Shown here one piece after another: positions 54,264-64,000 of a stretch of 64,000 nucleotides of DNA. The notes beneath the pieces were generated by a model, which had not been told where the DNA came from, did no database searches, and saw only the letters and a program-made list of their open reading frames with translations. The position numbers and the translations under genes were made by a program. Positions within the stretch are counted from its first letter, which is position 1; every line of letters starts with the position of its first letter. Source of the DNA: Pseudomonadota bacterium (GTDB lineage: Bacteria; Pseudomonadota; Gammaproteobacteria; Thiotrichales; Thiotrichaceae); contig PDPG01000045.1 in assembly GCA_002747455.1 (NCBI GenBank), positions 1 to 64,000 on the forward strand. Direction: 5' to 3'.

Positions 54264-55064
54264 TTATTCATCATCTTTTGGTAAGGAAATGGTTGGGACA
54301 CTTTTAACGTAACCAAAACGTCGCAATACATAGAATACGGGGCCAGACAGTGCGTAAATCAAAAATACGCTGAACAACACTTTGGGTGGGTCAATCGCGG
54401 TCAGAGAGAATGCAAGCAATATCACCAGCACCGCAATATACGGAACCTTGCTCCGATAATCGAAGTCCTTAAAGCTGGTATAAAGCACATTGCTCACCAT
54501 CAATAAGCCCGCGCAGAAAGTCATGAGTAAAGCCGGAATTTGAACCGAGCGCCCTGTGACATCCAGTCCTGAAAAGAACCACACCATGCCCACCATAATG
54601 GCCGCCGAGGCGGGGCTGGGCAAGCCCACAAAGTAACGCTTATCCACTTCTTCAATTTGCACATTAAACCGTGCCAAGCGCAGCGCCGCGCAAGCAACAT
54701 AGATAAATGCAGCCATCCACCCGACTTTCCCCCACGCAGTTGAGTAATTTGCCATATGCACCAAAGCCCACTGATAAATTACAATGGCCGGGGCGACACC
54801 AAATGACACCAAATCGGATAGACTGTCCAGTTGTGCGCCAAATTCGGACTGTGTATTCGTCCAGCGAGCCACCCGACCGTCTGCACCATCCAGGACCATC
54901 GCAACAAACACAGCGACCGCTGCATCCTCGAACCGTCCATTAATTGCAGCCAAAATAGCATAAAAGCCGCTAAACATGGCGGCAGTTGTAATTAGATTTG
55001 GCAATACGTAAACGCCCTTAGGCGGCGTGCTTTTTTCTCTAGTCATGGCCGCTATTATTAACAC
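54264..55064 (-). CDS. pssA: CDP-diacylglycerol--serine O-phosphatidyltransferase
   Basis: CDP-alcohol phosphatidyltransferase motif DGADGRVARWTNTQSEFGAQLDSLSDLVSFG. Confidence 0.95.
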   Translation of the reverse strand: MLIIAAMTREKSTPPKGVYVLPNLITTAAMFSGFYAILAAINGRFEDAAVAVFVAMVLDGADGRVARWTNTQSEFGAQLDSLSDLVSFGVAPAIVIYQWALVHMANYSTAWGKVGWMAAFIYVACAALRLARFNVQIEEVDKRYFVGLPSPASAAIMVGMVWFFSGLDVTGRSVQIPALLMTFCAGLLMVSNVLYTSFKDFDYRSKVPYIAVLVILLAFSLTAIDPPKVLFSVFLIYALSGPVFYVLRRFGYVKSVPTISLPKDDE

Positions 55065-55203
55065 AGATACCCTTAAAAAAAAATGACTCAGAGTAGTAAT
55101 TCACCACTCTGCCAATCTGATTTAACTTACAGAAGGTAACGTGTATAGTCAGACCACTTTGCAGATAAACGCTAATCACATCCCAGCAAACTGAGTCACT
55201 GCC

Positions 55204-57276
55204 ATGAGCCATCAAAACCACAGAACACCGCCCATTGCCAATATCCACCCCGTGATTACTCGCACTCACGGCCATGAGCGTACGGATAATTATGCGTGGC
55301 TTAGAGAAAAAGAATCCGATGAGGTAAAAGCTTATCTGGAAGCTGAGAATGCCTACACGCAAGCCAATATGGAACATACTCAGGCATTTCAGACCGAGCT
55401 ATACAATGAGATGCTCAGCCACATCGAAGAAAGTGATGCCTCAACACCTGTCAAAGTGGGAGATTATTATTACTACCAGCGCATTGAGGAAGGCAAACAG
55501 TATTGGGCGCATTACCGCAAACACTTGTCGCTGGATGCTGCAGAGGAATTGATTCTGGATGAGAACGAGTTGGCTGACTCTGGTGGGCACGACTATTTTG
55601 AGCTCGGCGCACTGGAAGTCAGCCCGGATCATCAGTGGCTGGCTTACTCCACCGATACCACGGGATCCGAAACCTACACCATACATATCAAACACTTGGC
55701 ATCTGGTGAGCTGCTGGAGGAGAGGCTCAGCAATAATGCCGGAACAGTAAGCTGGGGTGATAGCAACACGCTTTTCTACACCACGGAAGAGCCAGAAACC
55801 AAGCGTAGCGATAAACTCTACCGCCATAAACTCAGAACACCGCAAAGCGACGATGTGCTGATTTTCCATGACGATGACGGCTTATTCAATGTTTCAGCCG
55901 GACTGAGCAAAGATGACAAGTATCTATTTATCACCGCAGGCAGCATCGAAACCACAGAGTATCAGTTTATTCCCACCCACGAAATCGACCAACCCGCACG
56001 GCTTATTCAGCCCCGCATCACCGGATTGCGCTACTCTGTTGAGCACCATAACGGACTGTTCTACATCCTCACCAATGCAGATGATGCCATCAATCAAAAG
56101 CTCATGACTTGCCCGGTTGACACACCCGCTTGGGAACATTGGGAAACACACATCGCCCATCGGGATAATGTGCAACTGGAACACGTTGAGCTATTCAATG
56201 ATTTCATGGTGTTGTACGAACGTGAAGATGGCTTGCACCACCTTAAAGTCACCTGTTTGGCCGACCAATCCACCCATACTATCAGCCTGCCCGAGCCCGT
56301 TTATGCCGTTGCTCCGGCGGCCAATCCCGAGTTTAACACCAGCACCTTGCGCTTCGTTTATACCTCATTGGTCACTCCGCTATCTACCTTCGACTACGAC
56401 ATGAACACCCATGAACGTGAATTGATGAAGCAAACCAACGTACCGGGTTACGATGCCAGTCTCTATACCACCGAACGTATTTTTGCGACCGCAGAGGATG
56501 GCACAAAAATTCCTATTTCATTGGTATATCGCAAAGCAGCGTGGCACGGTACGCCAACCTATTGCCACCTTTATGGCTATGGTGCTTATGGTCACACCGT
56601 CGAGCCAACTTTCTCCACCACACGACTCAGCCTACTTGATCGAGGTATGGTTTATGCCATTGCCCACATTCGTGGTGAAGAAATTTATGGTCGTCACTGG
56701 TATGAAGACGGCAAATTTCTGAATAAGAAAAATACCTTCAATGACTTTATAACATGCGCCAAGCATCTGATTAGTGAGAACTATACCCTGCCTGAAAAAC
56801 TCTCCATCGAAGGACGTAGTGCGGGCGGCTTACTAATCGGGGCAGTATTAAACATGGCACCTGAGTTATTTAGCGTTGCCTTGGCTGGCGTGCCATTTGT
56901 TGATGTGGTCAATACAATGCTGGACGAATCCATCCCACTAACCACCGGCGAGTTCGAAGAATGGGGAAACCCCCAGGATGAGACGTACTATCACTACATG
57001 CTCTCCTACTCACCATATGACAATGTTTGTGCGCAGGACTATCCGGCAATTCTGGTCACAGCAGGACTAAATGACCCTCGCGTACAGTACTGGGAGCCGG
57101 CCAAGTGGGTCGCCAAGTTACGCGCACACAAAACAGACTCCAACCCGCTTTATCTACATATGCACATGGGCGCGGGTCACTTCGCATCCTCCGGTCGCTA
57201 TGCCTATCTGAAAGATTTGGCGTTCGACTACGCCTTCATTCTGAGTCAGTTAGGCATTGCTGACCACAAGCTATAG
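55204..57276 (+). CDS. Prolyl oligopeptidase family protease (oligopeptidase B-like)
   Basis: S9 catalytic motif LSIEGRSAGGLLIGAVLN; beta-propeller N-terminus. Confidence 0.95.
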   Translation: MSHQNHRTPPIANIHPVITRTHGHERTDNYAWLREKESDEVKAYLEAENAYTQANMEHTQAFQTELYNEMLSHIEESDASTPVKVGDYYYYQRIEEGKQYWAHYRKHLSLDAAEELILDENELADSGGHDYFELGALEVSPDHQWLAYSTDTTGSETYTIHIKHLASGELLEERLSNNAGTVSWGDSNTLFYTTEEPETKRSDKLYRHKLRTPQSDDVLIFHDDDGLFNVSAGLSKDDKYLFITAGSIETTEYQFIPTHEIDQPARLIQPRITGLRYSVEHHNGLFYILTNADDAINQKLMTCPVDTPAWEHWETHIAHRDNVQLEHVELFNDFMVLYEREDGLHHLKVTCLADQSTHTISLPEPVYAVAPAANPEFNTSTLRFVYTSLVTPLSTFDYDMNTHERELMKQTNVPGYDASLYTTERIFATAEDGTKIPISLVYRKAAWHGTPTYCHLYGYGAYGHTVEPTFSTTRLSLLDRGMVYAIAHIRGEEIYGRHWYEDGKFLNKKNTFNDFITCAKHLISENYTLPEKLSIEGRSAGGLLIGAVLNMAPELFSVALAGVPFVDVVNTMLDESIPLTTGEFEEWGNPQDETYYHYMLSYSPYDNVCAQDYPAILVTAGLNDPRVQYWEPAKWVAKLRAHKTDSNPLYLHMHMGAGHFASSGRYAYLKDLAFDYAFILSQLGIADHKL

Positions 57277-57281
57277 GCACA

Positions 57282-57698
57282 TTAATGATGCCGACGGACA
57301 CTAGAATGGTGGCGGCGTGTTCTGGTGATTCTGATGCGATCATGATGTCGTTCAGGGCTGTAATGTCTACGGTACAAATGTGACGGTACATGGTGACGTC
57401 TCAGGCGGCTCCAGCGGCGACAATCAGGGGAACGATGCCAACGATGATTGCGATAACGGTAGTAATACCCATCATTCCAATAAGTGTCTATTAAATCTAA
57501 CACAACGTACATGCCCAAATCGGCGTCAAAAGATACCCGATAGCGCTGAGGTGTGTAAGTAAAGTAGCCACCCGAACTGTATAGTCTTGGCCCTGTCTCC
57601 CCTGAAATTCTTACCCGAGTGTCATCACAAGCGGCCAATAACAAGCCCGACAAAACAACGGCAAGCGTCGCCCGATATGGTGTTTTTTTGATATCCAC
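57282..57698 (-). CDS. Small lipoprotein with Arg/His/Tyr-rich C-terminal half
   Basis: Lipobox LLAACDD; tail rich in R and H. Confidence 0.65.
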   Translation of the reverse strand: MDIKKTPYRATLAVVLSGLLLAACDDTRVRISGETGPRLYSSGGYFTYTPQRYRVSFDADLGMYVVLDLIDTYWNDGYYYRYRNHRWHRSPDCRRWSRLRRHHVPSHLYRRHYSPERHHDRIRITRTRRHHSSVRRHH

Positions 57699-57752
57699 TG
57701 ATCCAGCCTCTCCAAATTAAGGTCGTGCTAATTTGATGATTCAAGCAATCAT

Positions 57753-58427
57753 TTAGTTCCCGCGCCCCAGGATAATGACATCTTTACCCAGAATTTCCAG
57801 ATCCAGATGCCAATGCTCTGCGATCCACTCGAACGTTTCGGTTGAATAAAAGGTGATGTGAGTCGGGTCTCTTTTATAATGCCATCCAGCAAAGTCGCAC
57901 TGTTTTGGTAGCAAACAAGTCATTATTCCAAGGTATGCCCGTGGGTTTAGGCAGTTGACCAGTTGGTTTATGACCGATTTGGGGTCACGCAAATGCTCCA
58001 GCACTTCAGTGGAGGTAATGAAGTCATAGCGTTGTTCAAGCACGTCTGCATCGGGTCGAAAGTATTTGTCATAGCAGGCAACCTGAAAACCTTTCTTTTC
58101 AAGTAAGCGCGATAGCGTAGGGCCGGGGCCACAGCCAAAGTCCAAGCCACGCGCGCCGACTGGCAAGCGTTCAGCCAACGGCTCCAGCAGTTTTCCCAGA
58201 AAGGCGCAGTAACCGGCGTTATCTATGTCATTTTCATGCAGATCATAACGCACTTTTTCGTCCGACTCGGCAAGCTGTTGGGAGGGCTCCACGAACAGCA
58301 ACAGACAATGCCCACATTGCCAATAGTCACGATGATCCCGAAAAAAATGCCGGATATGCTGATCGTTACAAAGTGGGCATTGAGCGGGAATATCTGACAT
58401 GAAAGACTCAGAACCAACCATCATCAC
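57753..58427 (-). CDS. SAM-dependent class I methyltransferase with N-terminal Cys-rich zinc-ribbon-like segment
   Basis: CPLCNDQ...CGHCLLLF; GLDFGCGPGPTLSRLLEKKG; FITSTEVLEHL. Confidence 0.88.
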   Translation of the reverse strand: MMMVGSESFMSDIPAQCPLCNDQHIRHFFRDHRDYWQCGHCLLLFVEPSQQLAESDEKVRYDLHENDIDNAGYCAFLGKLLEPLAERLPVGARGLDFGCGPGPTLSRLLEKKGFQVACYDKYFRPDADVLEQRYDFITSTEVLEHLRDPKSVINQLVNCLNPRAYLGIMTCLLPKQCDFAGWHYKRDPTHITFYSTETFEWIAEHWHLDLEILGKDVIILGRGN

Positions 58428-58538
58428 TTCACAAAAGGCCGCGAGCCCTTAAGTCCATTTTGGCGGATCCAATTCTCCCTATGGTGCGCACCACACCACA
58501 AACGCCCGGTGCGCACATTCATTACCCGCGCCATCTTG

Positions 58539-59261
58539 TTAGCTGGCTGCCCGCTTCTTTCGCATACGGATATTGATTAGCTCCACCGCAAGAGAGAATA
58601 ACATTGCAAAGTAGATATAGCCTTTTGGCACATGCACATCGAGACCTTCCATCGTCAGCGTTAATCCAACAACAATCAGGAATGATAATGCCAGTATCTT
58701 AATGGTTGGATGCGCATCCACAAAATCACCAATGGCTTTTGAGGCGATTAACATAACACCCACAGCCACCACGATGGCAATCGCCATAATAGAGATATGA
58801 TCAACCAAACCGACGGCGGTAATCACCGAATCCAGCGAGAATACAATGTCCAGAATCGCAATCTGCACCAACACCATGCTAAAACTAGCGGCAGCTTTGG
58901 CGGCCTGGTGCTCAGATTCCGATCCACCTTCCACACTGGCATGAATCTCGTGAGTAGACTTCGCCAGCAGGAATAAGCCACCAACAATCAGAATGAAATC
59001 ACGACCAGAAATCTCTTGTCCCAACACGCTAAACCAAGGCTCAGTCAACCCCATCACCCAGGAAATTGAAAATAGCAATGCCAAACGGGTCAACATTGCC
59101 AAGGCAATCCCTAAGCGACGTGCACGATCCCGTTGCTCATCGGGCAAGCGGGAAACCAAAATCGAGATAAAGATAATATTGTCAATACCCAACACGACTT
59201 CCAGCGCAGTCAACGTACCGAGCGCGACCCAAGCCTCTGGGCTGCTTATCCATTCAAACAT
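58539..59261 (-). CDS. TerC family integral membrane protein
   Basis: LEVVLGIDNIIFISIL; DIVFSLDSVITAVG. Confidence 0.95.
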   Translation of the reverse strand: MFEWISSPEAWVALGTLTALEVVLGIDNIIFISILVSRLPDEQRDRARRLGIALAMLTRLALLFSISWVMGLTEPWFSVLGQEISGRDFILIVGGLFLLAKSTHEIHASVEGGSESEHQAAKAAASFSMVLVQIAILDIVFSLDSVITAVGLVDHISIMAIAIVVAVGVMLIASKAIGDFVDAHPTIKILALSFLIVVGLTLTMEGLDVHVPKGYIYFAMLFSLAVELINIRMRKKRAAS

Positions 59262-59335
59262 AACATTTCCTCATTTTTTTCATATTTTAGTGTCCGGCGT
59301 AAGCTTCGCGCTTCGGTGTCATTGGACATTACAAG

Positions 59336-60334
59336 TTACTTTACCAGCTTTAAACGATCACGCTCCCGTTGACGCTTTCTGGCAGCCAGTTTTTTCAATC
59401 TAGCCTGCTCAATACGACAGGCAACGCCACCACCAATGTGTTCTTCACCACGCTGTTTTGCCAACTGAATCTGCCGTTCACGCTCGGCAAAACGGGCACG
59501 CTTCTCTGCCGATATACGGTCATAACATGATGGGCAGCTCACACCCGGCTGGTATTTATCACTGCGTTTATCTTCTTCGGTGATGGGTAAACGGCAGGCA
59601 TGACACTGATCATAGTGACCACGCTCAAGCTGGTGATTAACGGTTACGCGGTCATCAAACACAAAACACTCACCTTGCCACAGGCTCTCACTTTCATCGA
59701 CATTCTCCAAGTACTTCAGGATACCGCCTTTCAGATGGTAAACCTCATCAATCCCCTGCTCCTTCAGATAAGCGGTAGACTTTTCACAACGAATCCCGCC
59801 AGTACAGAACATGGCCACTTTTTTGGGCTTTTTAGGCAGTACATTTTCAGAAATATACGCCGGAAACTGGCGGAAGCTGTCTGTGTTTGGGTTGATGGCA
59901 TTTTTGAATGTACCCACCTGATATTCATAGTTATTGCGGGTATCAATCAGTAACACATCTGGGTCACTGATGAGTGCATTCCAATCTTTTGGATCGACAT
60001 AAGTACCCACTACACGCTTGGGGTCAATTCCCTCTACACCCATCGTCACAATTTCTTTTTTTAGCTTAACCTTAGTACGTTTAAACGGTATTTCATCGGT
60101 GTAGGACTCTTTACTATCCAGTGCTGCAAGTCGCGGATCAGTTTTCAAAAAATTCAATACCGCATCAATGCCCTCACGGCTACCAGCAATCGTGCCATTA
60201 ATGCCTTCCTGGGCGAGTAACAAAGTACCACGAACCCCATTCGCCAGCATCGTCTCCAAAAGTGGCTGACGGAGGTTTGCAAATTTATCCAGAGTAACGA
60301 ACTTATACAGTGCGCATACAACGACTTGTGACAT
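59336..60334 (-). CDS. trhO: tRNA uridine(34) hydroxylase / rhodanese-like UPF0176 protein
   Basis: Rhodanese [14 protein letters not shown]; YceA-type architecture with C-terminal Cys motifs. Confidence 0.92.
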   Translation of the reverse strand: MSQVVVCALYKFVTLDKFANLRQPLLETMLANGVRGTLLLAQEGINGTIAGSREGIDAVLNFLKTDPRLAALDSKESYTDEIPFKRTKVKLKKEIVTMGVEGIDPKRVVGTYVDPKDWNALISDPDVLLIDTRNNYEYQVGTFKNAINPNTDSFRQFPAYISENVLPKKPKKVAMFCTGGIRCEKSTAYLKEQGIDEVYHLKGGILKYLENVDESESLWQGECFVFDDRVTVNHQLERGHYDQCHACRLPITEEDKRSDKYQPGVSCPSCYDRISAEKRARFAERERQIQLAKQRGEEHIGGGVACRIEQARLKKLAARKRQRERDRLKLVK

Positions 60335-60555
60335 AACATTTACCTTTGCTGACCGGAACGTAAATCCGGTGCATGATTAAAACAATAAAATCAGCGCATT
60401 ATACAAATACTCAATGAAATTACACGAGTGTTACACAAGAATTTTCGCAATACATGGCCTGATTAATGAATTTAAATGGAGACCTCACGAAATCAAGGAT
60501 AGAATGCCCGTTTGCAGAATCCCCTGCTTTGACCACATGACAACAGGACGAAACG

Positions 60556-61398
60556 ATGCTGGAAATCGGGCGCATCAATACATTACAAGTATATAAACAA
60601 GTCACGTTTGGCCTGTATCTGGACGGCGGAGAAGCCGGGGAAGTCCTGCTACCCAAACGTTATGTACCAAAAGGCACAGAGGTTCAGGACTGGCTGGATG
60701 TCTTTATTTATCTGGACTCAGAAGATCGTCTCATTGCCACCACGCAAACACCCAAGGTCATGGTCGATAAGTGTGCTTACCTGAAAGTGGTATCAGTGAC
60801 TCCCGTGGGGGCATTTCTGGACTGGGGTTTGCCGAAAGATTTACTGGTTCCGTTTAACGAGCAAGATCGCCCAATGGAGGTTGGTAAATCCTATGTCGTT
60901 GTCGTGGTACTGGATGATGCCACCAATCGTATTGTTGGCTCCTCACGCCTGTATGATTACCTTGATGAAACGGCAGACGATGACATTAAGGTTGGTGATG
61001 CCGTTGACCTGATGATCGCCGGTCAAACTGATCTGGGTTACAAGGCGGTCATCAATCACGACTATCTTGGCCTGCTCTTTCGCAATGAAGTGTTTCGTGA
61101 ACTTCACCCCGGCACTGAGCTGAAAGGCTTCGTTAAACACATTCGAGAGGACGGCAAAATTGACTTACGACTGGATAAAAATAAACAGGCCGTCGTCCAG
61201 ACGCTGGAAGATAAGATATTGCAACATCTGAAAGATAATGACGGTGTATCCAAGCTGACCGACAAAAGCCCACCGGAAGCGATTTACCGCAGCTACTCGG
61301 TGAGTAAAGCAAACTATAAGCGCGCACTCAGTAGCCTGTACAAACAACGCAAAATTCTCATTACTCACGAACAGATTCGCTTGAGCGAGGCGGACTAA
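60556..61398 (+). CDS. S1 RNA-binding domain protein (CvfB/YitL-like)
   Basis: Repeated S1-like OB folds, GAFLDWGLPKDLLVPFNEQ, C-terminal winged-helix-like region. Confidence 0.87.
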   Translation: MLEIGRINTLQVYKQVTFGLYLDGGEAGEVLLPKRYVPKGTEVQDWLDVFIYLDSEDRLIATTQTPKVMVDKCAYLKVVSVTPVGAFLDWGLPKDLLVPFNEQDRPMEVGKSYVVVVVLDDATNRIVGSSRLYDYLDETADDDIKVGDAVDLMIAGQTDLGYKAVINHDYLGLLFRNEVFRELHPGTELKGFVKHIREDGKIDLRLDKNKQAVVQTLEDKILQHLKDNDGVSKLTDKSPPEAIYRSYSVSKANYKRALSSLYKQRKILITHEQIRLSEAD

Positions 61399-61399
61399 T

Positions 61400-62332
61400 A
61401 TGCAAATCCAATGGTTTCCCGGACACATGCACAAAGCCGCCAAAGCGGTTCGTGAAATACTTCCAACAGTTGATGTGTTGATTGAAGTGTTGGATGCACG
61501 CATTCCCTTTAGCAGCCAAAACCCGATGATTGCTCAGCTGATGGGTGATAAGCCCTGTATTAAACTGCTGAATAAAAGCGACCTGGCCGACCCTGAATTC
61601 ACTAAAATCTGGCAGGAGTATCTGGAACGTAACAACAACATTCGCACGCTGGCAACCAATGCAACAACCACAACAAGCTTGCGCCAAATCACAAACTTAT
61701 GTCACAAACTCATTCCACACAAAGGCGGTGAAGACGATTACCGCAATATTCACGCCATGATTATTGGCATTCCGAATGTTGGCAAGTCCACACTGATTAA
61801 CTCATTGGCTGGCCGCACCATTGCCAAAACTGGCAACGAACCCGCTGTCACCAAAAATCAACAGCGCATAAAGCTAGAACATGGAATTACCCTGATTGAT
61901 ACACCCGGAATGATGTGGCCCAAGATTGAACATGAAAATAGCGGCTATCGACTGGCGGCAACGGGAGCCATCAAAGAGACAGCCACCGACAACACTGATG
62001 TAGCTTTTGCACTGGCAGAATACCTGCTGGACGTTTATCCCGAAAGACTAATTGAGCGCTACCAATTAGAGGAAACACCCGAATCATCACTGGAATTGAT
62101 CGAAGCAATTGGCCACTTACGAGGCTCATTGCGCTCTGGTGGCGGTGTACTACTAGAAAAAGCCAGCAACATTCTGATCTCAGAGTTCCGTAGCGGCATG
62201 TTGGGTTGCATTACGCTGGAAGATCCCGCACGGATTGAAATTGAGCAGCAAGAAGTAATTGCTGCACAGGAAGCCAAACGACTTAAAGAAGAAGCTCGAA
62301 AAAAACGCTTCAAGAAAAAGAAAGGCCGCTAG
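61400..62332 (+). CDS. Ribosome biogenesis GTPase YlqF/RbgA-like
   Basis: Circularly permuted GTPase: LLNKSDLADP (G4) before IIGIPNVGKSTLIN (G1) and DTPGMMWP (G3). Confidence 0.93.
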   Translation: MQIQWFPGHMHKAAKAVREILPTVDVLIEVLDARIPFSSQNPMIAQLMGDKPCIKLLNKSDLADPEFTKIWQEYLERNNNIRTLATNATTTTSLRQITNLCHKLIPHKGGEDDYRNIHAMIIGIPNVGKSTLINSLAGRTIAKTGNEPAVTKNQQRIKLEHGITLIDTPGMMWPKIEHENSGYRLAATGAIKETATDNTDVAFALAEYLLDVYPERLIERYQLEETPESSLELIEAIGHLRGSLRSGGGVLLEKASNILISEFRSGMLGCITLEDPARIEIEQQEVIAAQEAKRLKEEARKKRFKKKKGR

Positions 62333-62478
62333 CTCACTCCGTACACGACAATTTTTATCAGACTACCGGAAGTTATCGATTTACCGTTCTGATAGCTAGA
62401 AAGCCACAGTGAATAATCAATGAATCACATCCACTTTAAATTTTTTGTCGTGCACGGAGGAATTAATGTCCAATTACA

Positions 62479-63135
62479 TTATCTGGCAAAACAATTTTTA
62501 AACAAAATTTCATTCTTTGGCGAAGTCACCAATATACTCGACCGGCGATAATTTTTACTATCGATATAATTAGCAGACAATACGTACTGCCCTTCCTTAC
62601 CAAAAATCGTATCAACATGATTAGAACGGCTAAGATTAATTGGCATAGTACGTTGTTTACCCTGAATAATTGCCTTCGCCCTGGTTGGTAAACCTTGTCT
62701 ATTAAAGGAATAAATCACATCAATAGATTTACCGCTTTGACAGGCATAGTGTACTTTTCCTGAAGTTACACTGGTTTCCTTATTCTTCGTGACAAAACAA
62801 TTTTTAAACAAAATTTCATTCTTTGGTGAAGTCACCAATATACTCGACTTTTGATAATTTTTACTATCAATATAATTGGCCGACAGTACATATTGCCCTT
62901 CTTTACCAAAGATTGTATCAACATGATTAGAGCGGCTAAGATTAATTGGCATAACACGCTTTGAACCATTAATCACAGCCACTGCCTTGGTTGGCAATCC
63001 TTGTTTGTTGAAGTAATAACTGACTTTGACAGAACGATTGCTTTGACAAGAATAATCCACCGAACCGACGTTGACGGCAGCGTACGCACTGTGGGTAAAC
63101 AGCACCAGCAATACTAAACCTAAAATGTTTTTCAT
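62479..63135 (-). CDS. Secreted protein with two tandem ACP/lysozyme-inhibitor-like domains
   Basis: Signal peptide; internal ~102-aa duplication with identical segments (MPINLSRSNHVDTIFGKEGQYVLSANYIDSKNY). Confidence 0.7.
   Translation of the reverse strand: MKNILGLVLLVLFTHSAYAAVNVGSVDYSCQSNRSVKVSYYFNKQGLPTKAVAVINGSKRVMPINLSRSNHVDTIFGKEGQYVLSANYIDSKNYQKSSILVTSPKNEILFKNCFVTKNKETSVTSGKVHYACQSGKSIDVIYSFNRQGLPTRAKAIIQGKQRTMPINLSRSNHVDTIFGKEGQYVLSANYIDSKNYRRSSILVTSPKNEILFKNCFAR
62488..63070. repeat. Direct repeat, two copies at 306-bp offset (from 62488 and from 62794)
   Basis: Near-identical nucleotide blocks e.g. aaaacaatttttaaacaaaatttcattctttgg(c/t)gaagtcaccaatatactcgac. Confidence 0.92.
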
Positions 63136-63317
63136 AGAAATTACCTGTTAAAAATAAATGATTAAAATCAAAAGCCGGCTTATAGTAACCGATGTTGCAG
63201 TCTGGGAAAATTAATCTTTATACATATCCGCTTTGTGTTAGTTTATGGGTTGCCTGTGCAACAGACTTGGGGTTCGCACAGGTACGTAAACACGTACCAG
63301 GAGATGAGGAAATCATT

Positions 63318-64000
63318 ATGAAGAAACTGATTTTAAGTGCCGCTATTGCTTCGATGGCACTCAATACTGCTATCGCCCAGACAGCAACGCCAGAGATGGA
63401 GAAGATTAAAAACATCATTGTCATGATTGGCGACGGCATGGGGCCACAACAGGTGGGGTTGCTGGACTCATATGTCCGTTATTCCAAAAATCCACAAATC
63501 AAACAGTCGGCGTTCCAACGCTTGGCCGATGAAGGCATTATTGGCATCGCAAGAACTGAACCACATGAAGGTTTAGTCGTTGACTCTGCTGCCTCATCCA
63601 CCCAATTTTCCAGTGGTGAAATGGCTGGCTCAGAAATGATTGGTGTAAATTACAAGGGTGATGCCACCACCAGTATGCTGGAAATTGCGCAGAAAAAGGG
63701 TAAAGCCGTTGGTCTAATTACCGATACGCGCATGACACACGCCACCCCGGCAACTTACGCGGCTCACCTAAAGCATCGTAAGTATGAGAATGAAATTGCT
63801 GAAGAAATGCTGGCGCATAATGTGGATGTGATGCTGGCAGGTGGTCTTCGACACTGGATTCCTAAATCGGCCAATGACAAAGAAGGCGCGCTACACAAGC
63901 AACTCAGCGATATGACGCGAGGTAATATTCGCATTAAGTCCAAGCGCAAGGATGAAAAAAACCTGCTGGAGATGGCGAAGAAACAAGGCTACGACTTATC
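63318..64000 (+). CDS. Alkaline phosphatase, truncated by window end
   Basis: Signal peptide; NIIVMIGDGMGPQQVG; VVDSAASSTQFSSGEMA nucleophile region; TDTRMTHATPATYAAH. Confidence 0.9.
   Translation, partial: MKKLILSAAIASMALNTAIAQTATPEMEKIKNIIVMIGDGMGPQQVGLLDSYVRYSKNPQIKQSAFQRLADEGIIGIARTEPHEGLVVDSAASSTQFSSGEMAGSEMIGVNYKGDATTSMLEIAQKKGKAVGLITDTRMTHATPATYAAHLKHRKYENEIAEEMLAHNVDVMLAGGLRHWIPKSANDKEGALHKQLSDMTRGNIRIKSKRKDEKNLLEMAKKQGYDL

Noticed and set aside
62488-63070. Possible mobile-element direct repeats
   Set aside because: The repeats are in-frame coding duplication inside one gene with no terminal inverted repeats or transposase.

Overview
The window looks like a compact gammaproteobacterial chromosome segment. 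Gene content and order suggest a Thiotrichales-like organism, but this is inference only and cannot be confirmed without a search. Its left third is the conserved cluster, read on the minus strand: rpsB-tsf-pyrH-frr-uppS-cdsA-rseP-bamA-skp-lpxD-fabZ-lpxA-lpxB-rnhB-dnaE. The usual dxr (between the frr/uppS/cdsA genes and rseP) and accA (after dnaE) are absent from it. map is divergent from rpsB. Other recognisable blocks are hrcA-grpE-dnaK-dnaJ-dapB, perM-like/hda, nadK-recN, an M23 peptidase with anmK, panC-folK-pcnB, UDG-rimI, pssA, a prolyl oligopeptidase, TerC, trhO, an S1-domain CvfB-like protein with a YlqF-like GTPase, and an alkaline phosphatase cut by the right edge. One initiator tRNA-fMet is present. 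Most of the window is housekeeping. The most interesting items are: (1) a DEAD-box-like protein whose catalytic motifs are almost all degraded, in apparent operon with a membrane-anchored TPR protein; (2) an HpuB-like TonB receptor divergent from two DUF1566-type secreted proteins, one a lipoprotein with a 15-bp minisatellite linker, with a Fur-box-like site between them; (3) a divergent TldD/PmbA pair coupled to a K+ channel gene; (4) a tandemly duplicated ACP/lysozyme-inhibitor-like secreted protein; (5) HrcA without a visible CIRCE but with a different inverted repeat upstream of grpE. No CRISPR array, intact mobile element or defence island was seen.
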